Source: Stentor coeruleus (taxonomy: Eukaryota; Ciliophora; Heterotrichea; Heterotrichida; Stentoridae). Taken from it: a stretch of 45,942 nt of DNA. Location: contig MPUH01000562.1 of assembly GCA_001970955.1 (NCBI GenBank), forward strand, positions 1-45,942, given 5' to 3'. Position numbers and translations under genes: made by a program. A model generated the notes under the pieces. The model had not been told where the DNA came from. It did not search any database and was given only the letters and a program-made list of their open reading frames with translations. Of the stretch, positions 26,550 to 36,683 are shown one piece after another (the stretch's first letter is position 1; the number at the start of each line of letters is the position of its first letter).

Positions 26550-29500
26550 ATGGAAGACGAGGATCTAAGTCAAGAAGATGCATGGGTTGTTATTTCAGAA
26601 TATTTCAAAGAAAATGGTCTTGTGAGCCAACAATTATCATCTTTTAACTATTTTATCCTACATACCATTCAAGAAATCATTGAAGATAGTGCTGAAATCA
26701 CCATTATTCCTGAAAGACAATATCGTCCTGGAGAACGATTACAACATGAACTGAAATATGTAATCAGCTTCAAACAAGCTACTTTAGGTGCACGACCAGT
26801 CCTTAAAGAGCATACAGGTGGTTCAAACCTAATTTTCCCTAATGAGGCAAGACTTAGAAATTTAACATACGCATCAAACCTTTTAGTCGACGTGCAAAAA
26901 CAGGCAATCGTCAATTTTGGGGATGGAAAAGGAGAAAACCCAGAAGAAGAAGAGGAACAAAAAGGTGTGTTCATTGGAAGAATTCCTATCATGGTCCGAT
27001 CTAACTATTGTGCCTTACACAAAAAAACAGAAAAAGAAAGAATCACACATAAAGAATGTGTTTTTGATCAAGGTGGGTACTTTATTATCAATGGTAAAGA
27101 GAAAGTCTTAGTGGCACAAGAAAAAATGGCCAATAACTTTGTTTATGTCTTTCACAAAAACCAGCCTTCAAAGCATTCTTGGATTGCAGAAATTCGTTCG
27201 CAAAATGAGTCGACCAATAAAGTTCCATCAGCTTTTTCTATTAAACTTATGACCAAACAAGGATCAAAATCTTCACATGAACAAGTTATTCGTGCTAATT
27301 TACCTTATGTTAAATCTGATATTCCAGTTGTTGTTTTATTTAGAGCTATGGGTTTTGTTTCAGATCGTGATATTATTAGTCATATTTGTTATGATAGTAG
27401 TGATGTAAGGATGATGGAATTACTTAGGCCATCACTTGAAGAAGCTTATGATATCCCTTCACAAGAAGTAGCTTTGGATTTTATAGGTCGTCGTGGTAAT
27501 TCAGTAGGTGCTCAAAAAGAACAGCGTATAATATATGCAAGGAATCTTTTACAAAAAGAAATGGTCCCACATGTAAGTGTATCATCTGAATATGAGACTA
27601 AAAAAGCATTTTTTGTTGGGTATATGGTGAATCGTCTTTGTAATGCTGCTCTTGGAAGAAACCCAGAAGATGATCGTGACCATTATGGTAAGAAAAGGCT
27701 GGACCTAGCCGGGTCTTTGTTGGCAGGTCTTTTCAGACAACTTTTTAGAAGATTTACTAAAACAGCTCAGGAAGTTATGAAAAAACAAGTAGATTCTCAG
27801 CATGATATCAACTTAGTATCAGCTGTAAAAGAACATATTATTACTCATGGACTCAGATATGCTTTAGCTACAGGTAATTGGGGAGTGGATAAATCTGGAG
27901 CTGTAGCAAAAACAGGTGTTAGCCAAGTACTTAGCAGATTGACTTTTTCTTCATCTTTATCCCATTTACGTAGATTAAACACCCCATTACAAAAACAAGG
28001 AAAACTAACAAAACCAAGACAATTACACAACACTCATTGGGGAATGATTTGTCCTGCTGAAACTCCTGAAGGTCAAGCATGTGGACTAGTAAAAAATTTA
28101 ACACTTATGGCTCATATATCTGTAAGTTGTAATTCTTCTCAATTGCAAAGAATGCTTGAAGAACTTAATACAGAAAACCTTGTTGAGCTTAGTGTTAGAA
28201 ATATTCATGACAGGACTAAAGTGTTTTTTAATGGTTCATGGATTGGTATTCATGGAGATGCGGAGTATCTAATAAAAACTTTAGTTTCATTAAGAAGACA
28301 AGGGCTTATTCCAAAGCAAGTTTCTATTGTAAGAGATATTCCTAACAAAGAAATTAGATTATATTCAGATTCTGGACGTGTACAAAGACCATTATTTATT
28401 GTTGAAGATTGTAGACTAAAAATGACTAAGGAACATATAGAAAAATTCAAACTTCCTAGAGAACATCCTTCACATTTGAGTTTTGAAAAATGTACAGAAA
28501 TGGGTTTAATCGAATATCTTGATACAGAAGAAGAAGAAACTTCAATGATATCCATGATGATGAAAGATCTTCAAGATAGTAAAAATAAATATCAATACAC
28601 ACATTGTGAAATCCATCCTTCTATGATTTTAGGAGTCTGTGCATCAATTATTCCTTTTCCAGACCATAATCAATCTCCACGTAATACATATCAAAGTGCT
28701 ATGGGTAAACAAGCTATGGGTGTTTATACAAGTAATTATCAACTTCGTATGGATACTTTAGCCCATGTTCTTTATTATGCACAAAAACCTTTAGTTATGA
28801 CTAGAGCTATGGAGTTTATGTATTTTAAAGAACTACCAAGTGGATGTAATGCAGTGGTTGCTATTGCTTGTTATACAGGTNTAGCCCATGTTCTTTATTA
28901 TGCACAAAAACCTTTAGTTATGACTAGAGCTATGGAGTTTATGTACTTTAAAGAACTACCAAGTGGATGTAATGCAGTGGTTGCTATTGCTTGTTATACA
29001 GGCTACAATCAAGAAGACTCAGTAATTATGAATCAATCTTCTATTGACAGAGGTTTATTCCGTTCAGTGTTTTATAGAACTTATGAAAACCAAGCTAAAG
29101 TTACTGGTGGAGCTGATGAAGAATTCCATAAACCAAGTCCTGAAACTACTGTTGGAATCAGATTCGGCTGTTATGATAAATTAGATGATGATGGGTTGAT
29201 AATCCCTGGTCATCGAGTTACAGGCGACGATATTATCATTGGTAAAACCGCAGCACTTAACTTAAATACTGGAGTTTCAAGACAAACACGTAAAGATGCA
29301 TCAATTTCTCTTAGACATAGTGAATCTGGTATTATTGATTCAGTACTTTTAACTGTTGATGACCAAGGTCATAGATTCACTAAAATAAGAATGCGTTCTA
29401 TCAGAATCCCACAAATCGGAGACAAATTCGCTAGTCGTCATGGACAAAAAGGAACTATTGGGCAAACTTTTCGTCAAGAAGATCTTCCTTTTACTCATCA

Positions 29501-30155
29501 AGGTATAAGTCCTGATATTATTGTCAACCCTCATGCTATACCTTCACGTATGACAATTGGCCATTTAATTGAATGTTTAGCTAGTAAAGTAGCTTGTCTT
29601 CGAGGTGAAGAAGGTGATGGAACTCCATTTCAAAGTGTTACTGTTGAAGATATAGCAACTGATTTACAAAAACTTGGATATCAAAGATATGGTAATGAAG
29701 TTATGTATAATGGACATACTGGGAATAGACTTGAAGCACAAATTTTCTTAGGACCAACTTATTATCAGAGACTTAAGCATATGGTTGATGATAAGATTCA
29801 TTCTAGAGCTCGTGGTCAAGTTCAAACATTAACAAGACAACCAACTGAAGGTAGATCAAGAGGTGGTGGGCTTAGATTTGGTGAAATGGAAAGGGATTGT
29901 ATGATTTCACATGGATCTGCTAGGTTTTTGAAAGAAAGGCTTTTTGATACTAGTGATGCTTATAGAGTGCATATTTGTGAAAACTGTGGGCTTTTTGCTA
30001 TTGCTAATTTAGATAGAAATATTTTCCAATGCAAGCAATGCAAAAATAAGAAAGCGAAAATATCACAGATATTCATACCTTATGCTTGCAAACTTTTATT
30101 CCAAGAACTAATGGCTATGCATATTGCCCCAAGACTTCATACATCAGTATGCTAA
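26550..30155 (+). CDS. RPB2: RNA polymerase II second-largest subunit
   Basis: Catalytic beta-type subunit of nuclear RNA polymerase II. Recognisable landmarks: [16 protein letters not shown] (fork/protrusion, N-terminal), [40 protein letters not shown] then [65 protein letters not shown] (catalytic loop region), the hybrid-binding [42 protein letters not shown] and a C-terminal zinc ribbon CENC...CKQC. The wording matches RPB2 rather than RPA2/RPC2. As written the ORF has 1201 codons, but 41 of them are a duplicate created by the n at 28881; removing it gives 1160 residues, close to other RPB2. The protein is intronless here. Stop is TAA. Start at 26550 is the first ATG and gives [12 protein letters not shown], typical of RPB2 starts. 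Confidence 0.97.
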   Translation: MEDEDLSQEDAWVVISEYFKENGLVSQQLSSFNYFILHTIQEIIEDSAEITIIPERQYRPGERLQHELKYVISFKQATLGARPVLKEHTGGSNLIFPNEARLRNLTYASNLLVDVQKQAIVNFGDGKGENPEEEEEQKGVFIGRIPIMVRSNYCALHKKTEKERITHKECVFDQGGYFIINGKEKVLVAQEKMANNFVYVFHKNQPSKHSWIAEIRSQNESTNKVPSAFSIKLMTKQGSKSSHEQVIRANLPYVKSDIPVVVLFRAMGFVSDRDIISHICYDSSDVRMMELLRPSLEEAYDIPSQEVALDFIGRRGNSVGAQKEQRIIYARNLLQKEMVPHVSVSSEYETKKAFFVGYMVNRLCNAALGRNPEDDRDHYGKKRLDLAGSLLAGLFRQLFRRFTKTAQEVMKKQVDSQHDINLVSAVKEHIITHGLRYALATGNWGVDKSGAVAKTGVSQVLSRLTFSSSLSHLRRLNTPLQKQGKLTKPRQLHNTHWGMICPAETPEGQACGLVKNLTLMAHISVSCNSSQLQRMLEELNTENLVELSVRNIHDRTKVFFNGSWIGIHGDAEYLIKTLVSLRRQGLIPKQVSIVRDIPNKEIRLYSDSGRVQRPLFIVEDCRLKMTKEHIEKFKLPREHPSHLSFEKCTEMGLIEYLDTEEEETSMISMMMKDLQDSKNKYQYTHCEIHPSMILGVCASIIPFPDHNQSPRNTYQSAMGKQAMGVYTSNYQLRMDTLAHVLYYAQKPLVMTRAMEFMYFKELPSGCNAVVAIACYTGXAHVLYYAQKPLVMTRAMEFMYFKELPSGCNAVVAIACYTGYNQEDSVIMNQSSIDRGLFRSVFYRTYENQAKVTGGADEEFHKPSPETTVGIRFGCYDKLDDDGLIIPGHRVTGDDIIIGKTAALNLNTGVSRQTRKDASISLRHSESGIIDSVLLTVDDQGHRFTKIRMRSIRIPQIGDKFASRHGQKGTIGQTFRQEDLPFTHQGISPDIIVNPHAIPSRMTIGHLIECLASKVACLRGEEGDGTPFQSVTVEDIATDLQKLGYQRYGNEVMYNGHTGNRLEAQIFLGPTYYQRLKHMVDDKIHSRARGQVQTLTRQPTEGRSRGGGLRFGEMERDCMISHGSARFLKERLFDTSDAYRVHICENCGLFAIANLDRNIFQCKQCKNKKAKISQIFIPYACKLLFQELMAMHIAPRLHTSVC
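28759..29003. repeat. Direct repeat around n (122 bp x2), probable assembly artefact in RPB2
   Basis: 28759-28880 and 28882-29003 differ by two bases and are separated by n at 28881. The 123-base insert is in frame and duplicates 41 codons just before the catalytic GYNQEDS motif, which cannot be tolerated in RPB2. Confidence 0.95.
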
Positions 30156-30740
30156 ATAGTGGTTTTTAATAAGAAAATGCTTAGGAAAATTATTGATTTA
30201 AGGTTTGTTATGGGAATAAGCTTTTATAATAATTATGATGTTATATTGTTAAGGCAAGAAATTTATGATAAGGAGATACTCTTACTGGAATTATTTTTTA
30301 TGTGAATTAAAGATTGGACAGATATTAAAATGATGAGATTTTAAAGGAAGCTGATGGAGATTAGCTAAGAAATGATGAGAATCTAAGATACAAGAAATAA
30401 TAAGAGATAATAGATGAAATTGTGCACATGATTGAAGTTTATCTTTACTAATTTAATAAAAAATTGATAGTCACTGAAATATTATTTTATTCTAGTTCTA
30501 ACATAAAATTTATTTCTTGATTTGATTAAAATTTTAGTTATAATTGTTTCCTAAAAAATCATTGCCATTATATTAAAATGTTCTAAATTTTTAACATAAA
30601 ATTTCAATCAATTCATAATATGCAAGCAATTCTTAATTAATCTCTACCACTTTTTTAAAGAAAATTAACCCCAAATATAACTTCGAATTAGATTTATAAG
30701 CACATATGATACACTATAAAACTCTTCATATAATATAGCA
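30156..30740. other. Intergenic, ~585 bp
   Basis: AT-rich, no feature recognised. Confidence 0.5.
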
Positions 30741-31496
30741 ATGAAGCATAGAAATGAATCAGAAAACCTTCTTTTGGAAATAGACACTGGATTTTCAGGT
30801 AACTATTCCAAATCAACAGTTAATCACTTAGACTCTCGAGCAATACAATACAATTCAGAAGGTAGCCTAATATTTTCTCACATGCTTAAGTATATATTTC
30901 CTCAAGATTCGAAAGGAAATTTCATGATTTCTTATTTTTCTCTAGCAAGGCAATCGTTCATTTACCTCGGGACAAATCCGATCGATAATACTGCTTTAAT
31001 CCCAAAGCAGGAATTTGAAAATGGAATTCTGAAAATCAAATTTAGACTTATTTCTAATAGTGATTCAGCATTTCAATTACCTAACGATGAAGGATCTGAT
31101 GATGGGGAAAAAGTTGGAAGAAGGACAAAGGAAAGAAAAATTGGATATATTATTGAAAAAGTTGCAAGATGGAGAAACTTATATAATGGGGTACAAAACT
31201 CTAAAGGAAATACTATAAGAATGACATTAGAAGAAGCAGCTAAACAAGTAGAAATATCAAAAAAATCACTGGATGATTATCTTCTTCAACTTAGATTCGG
31301 CAGGAAATTTGGTTTTAACTTTGAGGAACATAAAAATGATAAGGTAGGAATCTTAAGAGCATATGTGAAAAAGTTTAAAAAACTCCAATCAAATACTGAA
31401 CTAGAAAACGCAGAACTTAAAGATTCACTAAATGGTAAAGGGACTCCAACATGTAAATCTAATAAATGTTGTGTCCCTCCTCCAGGAATGATATAG
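30741..31496 (+). CDS. Ciliate-family protein with conserved helical domain
   Basis: A 251-residue protein. Residues ~1-125 are polar and likely disordered, with an acidic NDEGSDDGEK stretch. Residues ~128-215 hold a compact helical domain: RRTKERKIGYIIEKVARWRNLYNG, then RMTLEEAAKQVEISKKSLDDYLLQLRFGRKFGF, which has the look of a helix-turn-helix (EEAAKQVEISKKSLDDYL). I recall this domain as common in ciliate predicted proteins, where it lacks an assigned role. The basic C-terminal tail ends in a Cys-containing CKSNKCCVPPPGMI. A DNA- or protein-binding function is an inference from shape only. Start at 30741; stop TAG. Confidence 0.65.
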   Translation: MKHRNESENLLLEIDTGFSGNYSKSTVNHLDSRAIQYNSEGSLIFSHMLKYIFPQDSKGNFMISYFSLARQSFIYLGTNPIDNTALIPKQEFENGILKIKFRLISNSDSAFQLPNDEGSDDGEKVGRRTKERKIGYIIEKVARWRNLYNGVQNSKGNTIRMTLEEAAKQVEISKKSLDDYLLQLRFGRKFGFNFEEHKNDKVGILRAYVKKFKKLQSNTELENAELKDSLNGKGTPTCKSNKCCVPPPGMI

Positions 31497-31688
31497 TTAA
31501 AAGACTTCACCTTATAGTTAGATTAATTTAGATTTTGCAATAAAAAATAAACTCATAATATTTAATATCTTAACTTAACTCATCTTATTTTATATACTAA
31601 CAAATAAGATTATTTATATTTCATGTGACTAGATATTCTGATTAATTTTATTTATTAAGAATTTACTAAACCTTAAAATATATAAATA

Positions 31689-32381
31689 ATGGGTTGTTGT
31701 AATGAAAAAAATTCAAATGAACAATTCACTAGTAGCATGAGATTAAGTCTAGAGGAAGAAGAAATAATAAAATTCCATGAACGTAGTCTTATCTTTTCTT
31801 CAATTAAAGTAAAACCTTTTCTGCGAGCCTTACAAAAAAATCAAAATGATGATGAATTAACTTTGCAACAAATACAAACAGCATTGAGTGAAGTTAATAT
31901 TTCTGCTGAAAGACTTTTAAACCCAAGTACTCAGAAACTCTTTGGCATTTTACAAAATCAAAACTCGTTATTTAATTCTAAAACTATATTTCTTTGTGCT
32001 ATAGTACTTGGAGTAGGAAAATCTAAGAGAAAAGCAATAATACTTTTTAGTATGTATGCTCAAAAAGATAAAAATTTTATTAATTATGAAGAAGGAAATG
32101 TAATGATGCAAGATTTATTAAATATTTCAATAAATAAAATTCCTTGGATTGCACTTGGTAATAAGGATAAGTCTTTATCGTATACTCTGCAAGAAAAACA
32201 AATTGTGGAATATATTAAAGAACTATCGAAAAATAAAAACTCTTATATTGAAACTGAAATTTCGCATTTATTCAAAAATAAAAAAGAATTGAGTTTGATT
32301 GAATACTTGGAGAAGTTTAGAAACAATTCAGAACTTGAGGATTTTTTGACGAGCTTTCGCTTGAGGCTTGCTTTACTTTAG
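31689..32381 (+). CDS. N-acylated helical protein, possibly EF-hand-related
   Basis: A 230-residue helical protein beginning MGCC, a dual N-myristoylation/palmitoylation signal, so it is probably anchored to a membrane. The body is Leu/Ile/Glu/Lys-rich with alternating helices; the pattern (LTLQQIQTALSEVNIS, then FSMYAQKDKNFINYEEGNVMM) recalls a degenerate EF-hand pair, as in calcineurin B/recoverin-type Ca2+ sensors, but canonical D.D.DG loops are missing. So Ca2+ binding is not supported by the sequence. Start fixed by MGCC; stop TAG. Upstream by 192 bp is the previous gene on the same strand. Function unknown. Confidence 0.62.
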   Translation: MGCCNEKNSNEQFTSSMRLSLEEEEIIKFHERSLIFSSIKVKPFLRALQKNQNDDELTLQQIQTALSEVNISAERLLNPSTQKLFGILQNQNSLFNSKTIFLCAIVLGVGKSKRKAIILFSMYAQKDKNFINYEEGNVMMQDLLNISINKIPWIALGNKDKSLSYTLQEKQIVEYIKELSKNKNSYIETEISHLFKNKKELSLIEYLEKFRNNSELEDFLTSFRLRLALL

Positions 32382-32884
32382 GAATATAGGATAAAGTATA
32401 ATATTTTAGACTTTTTTTATATGAACTAGGAATTGAGGTATAATTGTTTGTTTAATGTCTTATTTTAAATATAGATTTCAATTGGTTGATAAAGTAACTG
32501 ATGAAGATATGATTAAATAAAATCATTAGGATTTAACTAAATCGATTTAAATCTATATTCCTCATCAATTTCTACCCCAACTATTAAAAAACAATTGAGT
32601 AATAAAGAAATCATTTAGACCTTTTAAAATTCCTAGATATAAACAATTAAAATCTAGCCTATAAAATAACAACAATTAAGATTAGAATAGTAATTCCAAA
32701 ATTAAAACCAATGCAACTCATAAATTCATATAAACTTTTTTTCTAAAATAAAACCCATACATCCAAATATTTTTTTCTACCCCTAAAGCAATTTATATTT
32801 TAAACAGTATATAAAGTGCTTATTAATAATTTTTGCTTTCTGATTCCAGAGACCATAAAAGGTATTCATCATTTTTATTATTAG
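32382..32884. other. Intergenic, ~500 bp
   Basis: AT-rich, no recognised feature. It should hold the promoter of the FKBP/TPR gene. Confidence 0.5.
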
Positions 32885-34114
32885 ATGAGTGAAGATTCTA
32901 GAAATACAGAAGAGCAAAAAATACTTGATTTATACTCTGATGAAAATATACTCAAGAAAACTCTTATCTGTGGTTCATCTCCCATCTTTAAGCGTGATGA
33001 CGTAACAGTAAAGATTCTAGTATCACAAGGCCATACTGAAGTTTTCAAAGATGACAATCTAACTTTAAGTTTGGAACCTCAATTCGCCCCACAAGCTCTT
33101 GTTGATTTAATGTGCACAATGACTTTAAATGAAATAGCCGAAGTGACTGTCAAAGCAGATTTCTTTAGAAAAAATTTCTCAGAGCATATTCCAGAACTTC
33201 AATCGAATGATGATGTAAAAGTTGACATAACAGTAAAAGAAATACAAAAAATCGATGATATTTATGGAGATCAGGCGTACTATTTTAGATATGTTGAAAA
33301 AAATAATGAAGAATTTTGTGGTGAAAATACAAGAGCTAAAATTCATTACAAAGTTGAGATCAATAACTATAATTATTTAGATAACACTGAACAAGTTCCA
33401 TTACAGGTTATGATTGAAGATAATTTGATACCCTCAATATGGATTGAAGTGATTAAAAAACTTAGACAAGGAGAACATGCAAGAGTAGAATGCGATCTTT
33501 TACATGAAAAAGCTAAACTCTTAGATAATGGCCGTGATAAAAAATATAATCTTTCAAACTATATTCCCAATGAAGCTTCAACAGCATATCTCTATATCAA
33601 AATTGTTTCATTTGACACTGGGCTTTATACACAGAATCTTTCTCCACCTGAAAGAAATGCTCTTGCTGTTCAGGTTAAAGATCAAGGAAACTCATCTTTT
33701 AAATCAGGAGACAATGAAAAAGCTATTAAATTCTATGAATCAGCTTTTGCAACATTGGATCCAGTTACAGAAGATCCTGGGTTATTAAAACCTACAAGTA
33801 ATTTGATTTTAAGTAATATCAGCCTTTGTTTTCTAAAACTTCAAAAATGGACTCTAGCTGAAGAATATGCTACAAAAGTAATTACAGAAAATAATACAGA
33901 TGTAAAAGCTTATTATAGAAGAGGATTAGCAAGAAAAGAAAATAATAAACTTGAAGCTGCACTTGAGGACTTAAAACTAGCAAAGTCAATAGCGAAAGAA
34001 AAAAATGAAAATGATTTTCTCCAAACGATACAGAAAGAAATTTCTTATATCCAAGCCGAACTTAAAAAAGCAAATGATCTTGATAAAGCTAGATTTAAGA
34101 ACTTATTTAAATAG
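32885..34114 (+). CDS. FKBP/TPR immunophilin-like co-chaperone
   Basis: A 409-residue protein. The N-terminal ~250 residues read as two FKBP-like beta domains: LEPQFAPQALVDLMCTMTLNEIAEVTVKADFF is the FKBP 'vi.gw..al..M..Ge...i.i' pattern, and a second copy is seen around LIPSIWIEVIKKLRQGEHARVECDLLHEKA. The active-site aromatic residues of peptidyl-prolyl isomerases are not evident, so the domains may be non-catalytic. Residues ~255-400 are a three-repeat TPR array (NALAVQVKDQGNSSFKSGDNEKAIKFYESA; LSNISLCFLKLQKWTLAEEYATKVI; AYYRRGLARKENNKLEAALEDLKLA) with the basic carboxylate-clamp residues used by Hsp90-binding TPRs. The C-term KARFKNLFK matches the FKBP52-type end. The next gene starts 20 bp after this stop. 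Confidence 0.82.
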   Translation: MSEDSRNTEEQKILDLYSDENILKKTLICGSSPIFKRDDVTVKILVSQGHTEVFKDDNLTLSLEPQFAPQALVDLMCTMTLNEIAEVTVKADFFRKNFSEHIPELQSNDDVKVDITVKEIQKIDDIYGDQAYYFRYVEKNNEEFCGENTRAKIHYKVEINNYNYLDNTEQVPLQVMIEDNLIPSIWIEVIKKLRQGEHARVECDLLHEKAKLLDNGRDKKYNLSNYIPNEASTAYLYIKIVSFDTGLYTQNLSPPERNALAVQVKDQGNSSFKSGDNEKAIKFYESAFATLDPVTEDPGLLKPTSNLILSNISLCFLKLQKWTLAEEYATKVITENNTDVKAYYRRGLARKENNKLEAALEDLKLAKSIAKEKNENDFLQTIQKEISYIQAELKKANDLDKARFKNLFK

Positions 34115-34134
34115 TTAGTTTATTAATAAAATCA

Positions 34135-35097
34135 ATGGAAAGGACTGTTCCCATCAAAGTTAGTGTTAATGGAGAGCTCATTGTTATCCCCAACTTGCCT
34201 CTAACCTGGGAGCAGCTCGCTTCAGAAGTCCACCGCGCAAGTAAATTCTTAACCTTTAATATCTTATATGAAGGTATACCAATCACAAATACTAAAGACT
34301 TAGTGACAGTATATGTGAATCATTTTGGTTATGAATTAGTCTTTGAAATCCAAAAAGGAATAAGCCCAATGGCAGATATGGATGAAGGTGTTCAGAGAAT
34401 GTATGAAAACATGTATAATCAATTCGAACAACTTCGGACCACTGATACCACTCCACAAGAACCATTAAATATTGAAGGTGGTTGTTTATCAAAAGCTGAT
34501 CTAAATAAAGTCATCAATTCACTCATAGAAAAAGCTAAAATAAGTCTTTTTGAAACTGGGAAGAAATTTGTTATTAAAAGACAAGAATATTATGGTGTAG
34601 ATGAAGACCATTATAGGAAAGTGGTTATGGAGCAAATGGAATTCCAGGAAATGTTGATTTTAACATCAACAGCTGAAACAACAAATCATTTTGGTATTAC
34701 TCATCAAGTATTTGAAGAAAGTGTTAAGAAATTTAGTAGTGATCCTGAGATAAAAACTGCACTTGAAAGTATGGCTGTAGAAAGTATTCTTGGGTCTGGG
34801 ACTGTACCTGAAGAATTGACCCAGGAAAAACTTAAGGAAATTCTTATGCACTCATGTGACTTTGTTCAAAGTTATGTTAAAGCACATCCTAATATGCATC
34901 CTATGGATATTTTAGTTTTGAAATCAAGGGAAGCTGATGAAGTGTTTAAACAGTTTAATTATGATGAGTTTCAAGTATCAGCAGCTATGACTAAGTATTC
35001 AATTGAAACTGATCCGTATTTTGAAGATGTTAGGAATAAGCTAAATGAAGTCACTGTTCAATTGTTTGGGTTTAATCCTGCGGAATTAGGTAAATAG
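34135..35097 (+). CDS. Unknown protein, possible ubiquitin-like N-terminus
   Basis: A 320-residue protein. The first ~75 residues (VPIKVSVNGELIVIPNLPLTW...VHRASKFLTFNILYEGIPI) resemble a ubiquitin-like/PB1-type beta-grasp module: strand, strand, helix, two strands. The rest is mostly helical (residues ~85-320), moderately acidic, with no membrane or signal sequence and no catalytic motif I recognise. It begins just 20 bp past the FKBP/TPR stop on the same strand, so the two may be expressed together; a functional link is only a guess. Start at the ATG 34135; stop TAG. A family name cannot be given. Confidence 0.68.
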   Translation: MERTVPIKVSVNGELIVIPNLPLTWEQLASEVHRASKFLTFNILYEGIPITNTKDLVTVYVNHFGYELVFEIQKGISPMADMDEGVQRMYENMYNQFEQLRTTDTTPQEPLNIEGGCLSKADLNKVINSLIEKAKISLFETGKKFVIKRQEYYGVDEDHYRKVVMEQMEFQEMLILTSTAETTNHFGITHQVFEESVKKFSSDPEIKTALESMAVESILGSGTVPEELTQEKLKEILMHSCDFVQSYVKAHPNMHPMDILVLKSREADEVFKQFNYDEFQVSAAMTKYSIETDPYFEDVRNKLNEVTVQLFGFNPAELGK

Positions 35098-35322
35098 AAT
35101 TTAAGTTATCTTTAAAAAAAAAATATGATATTAGAAGTTAAATAGTTGATTAAATAATCATCCTAAAACAGGTGGATGTTAAAAATGATAAAATGCTTAT
35201 GAGGGTATTATAAAAATACAAATGTTGTTATTGTATGCAATTTTAATAAAATCCAATTGTAAACTGTTTTTTTTTGGTATTAGGTTCGGTTATTTAAAAA
35301 ATCTAATTATTCATATCTTAAT

Positions 35323-35937
35323 TCAACCACAACATCCTTTTTTGCTCTTAATTTTCGGATGAGTTTGCGAAGACAAAGAGATTCCTCTAGTTGATTTAAA
35401 AGTCTCTCTCACACATAAATCCTTATTTCCTAATATATTTTTCCCAAGTTCCACAAAAAGTTCCTTCACACCATCACCATGTTTCGCTGAAGTTCTCATA
35501 TGTAAAGCTTTAATGGATTCAGAAAACCCTTTTGCTTCAGCCAAAGATACAGCTTCTCTATCAACCATATCTTCTTTATTTCCAACAACAGCTATAACAA
35601 CATCAGAACCAATGATATCTTTTATATTATTGTGCCACTTTTGAAGTGCTAGGAATGAATCTTTAGATGTAATATCATAAACTAATATACATCCTTTTGA
35701 ATCACGAGAATAGCTTGCCGCTAAGCTATTATATCTTTCTTGTCCAGCTGTATCCCATATGTTTAATTTCACTGACTGGGAATCAAAATCCACTATTTTG
35801 CTTAAAAAAGTTGCCCCAATAGTTGGATCGGAGTGGTCACTGAAATTATTAGAAATAAATCGGTTAATGAGACTGGATTTTCCAACATTAGCTTCGCCTA
35901 GGAGAATAACTTTTGCTTGCTTTATTTCTCCCATCAT
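35323..35937 (-). CDS. Rab5/Rab21/Rab22-type small GTPase
   Basis: A 204-residue Rab. Motifs in order: P-loop GEANVGKSS (G1), switch I TIGATF with the conserved Thr (G2), WDTAGQERYNSLA (G3, wording of the Rab5/21/22 branch), GNKEDM (G4) and TSAK (G5). The C-terminus is KKGCCG, a Cys-Cys prenylation-type end with one extra residue, followed directly by a TGA stop; read-through would bury the lipid site, so TGA must be a stop here. Rab5-branch proteins act on early endosomes. The upstream neighbour, 21 bp away on the same strand, is a WASH complex subunit, which also works on endosomes, so a functional pairing is plausible. Which of Rab5, 21 or 22 it is cannot be decided. Confidence 0.93.
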   Translation of the reverse strand: MMGEIKQAKVILLGEANVGKSSLINRFISNNFSDHSDPTIGATFLSKIVDFDSQSVKLNIWDTAGQERYNSLAASYSRDSKGCILVYDITSKDSFLALQKWHNNIKDIIGSDVVIAVVGNKEDMVDREAVSLAEAKGFSESIKALHMRTSAKHGDGVKELFVELGKNILGNKDLCVRETFKSTRGISLSSQTHPKIKSKKGCCG

Positions 35938-35958
35938 TTTTAATGTATTAAAATTAGG

Positions 35959-36387
35959 TTAATCATCTGTTGGTGGAACTAGTTCATCGATTTTGTTTGG
36001 GTCTTTACCATCTGCAACCATCTTATGCTTCACAGCTACTCTAGGAACTCCTACCTTAAGCATTCGAGTATAAGGTAGATACTCTTCTGGTATTTCTTGT
36101 TTAGGAGGTTCAGGTTGTAATTCAGCTGGAGCATTATTTTCACCTGTAGGATTTGGGTTTTGTGGATTGGCAGGAACAGCTGCTGGGGGTGGAGCGAAAT
36201 CTGCAGGTAATGAGTTGACTTTATATTCAAGCAAAGCGGTCAGAGCTTCAAGTCTTTCAATCTGTCGATTCACTGCGCTAATACGTTTATGAGCTTTGGC
36301 ACAAAAGTGGTTTAAAAATTCTCCAGTCGCTACAGCAAAAGCATTGATAATTGAAAGTGTCTTCTTGGTATCAACAGCTTCAGCCAT
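35959..36387 (-). CDS. WASHC3: WASH complex subunit 3 (CCDC53-like)
   Basis: A 142-residue protein with the CCDC53 layout. Residues ~8-60 are the conserved N-terminal helix pair (TLSIINAFAVATGEFLNHF, then RISAVNRQIERLEALTALLEYKV), which forms the coiled coil that joins the WASH helical bundle. A Pro/Ala-rich linker (APPPAAVPANPQNP) follows. The family's hallmark block near the C-terminus is clear: YTRMLKVGVPRVAVKHKM then GKDPNKID, equal to the 'Y.kM...GVP..AV..KM..eG.DP...' consensus. The WASH complex activates Arp2/3 actin assembly on endosomes. No partner subunits are seen in the window apart from the Rab immediately downstream. The length is slightly shorter than in animals (about 194). 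Start ATG at 36387; stop TAA. Confidence 0.9.
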   Translation of the reverse strand: MAEAVDTKKTLSIINAFAVATGEFLNHFCAKAHKRISAVNRQIERLEALTALLEYKVNSLPADFAPPPAAVPANPQNPNPTGENNAPAELQPEPPKQEIPEEYLPYTRMLKVGVPRVAVKHKMVADGKDPNKIDELVPPTDD

Positions 36388-36683
36388 TTATAGCTACTAC
36401 TTTCAAAGGACTTTTAAGACACTATAAAGTATTGTAAAGTAATTGAAAGTTTGTATGCTTTTTAAGAGATTTAGATTATGGTTAAGTGAATAGTATTTTT
36501 GGAATAGAAGTTTGAATTAGTGTTTTATGATTAGTTATGATAGTATATTTAAAAAATTATATATATATTATCTATAGAAATTAATAATTTCCTTTATTAA
36601 AGTTATCCAATCCTACAAGAATCTAATTAATTACATAACTTAAATGTATTTTATAAATATCCTTCTGATTACATAATTAAAAA
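36388..36683. other. Intergenic, ~300 bp
   Basis: AT-rich, with a short (TA)n run around 36560. No recognised feature. Confidence 0.5.

Noticed and set aside
28759..29003. A genuine internal duplication in RPB2
   Set aside because: It repeats 41 residues in the conserved core next to the catalytic loop and is joined by an n, as are all other such repeats in the window.
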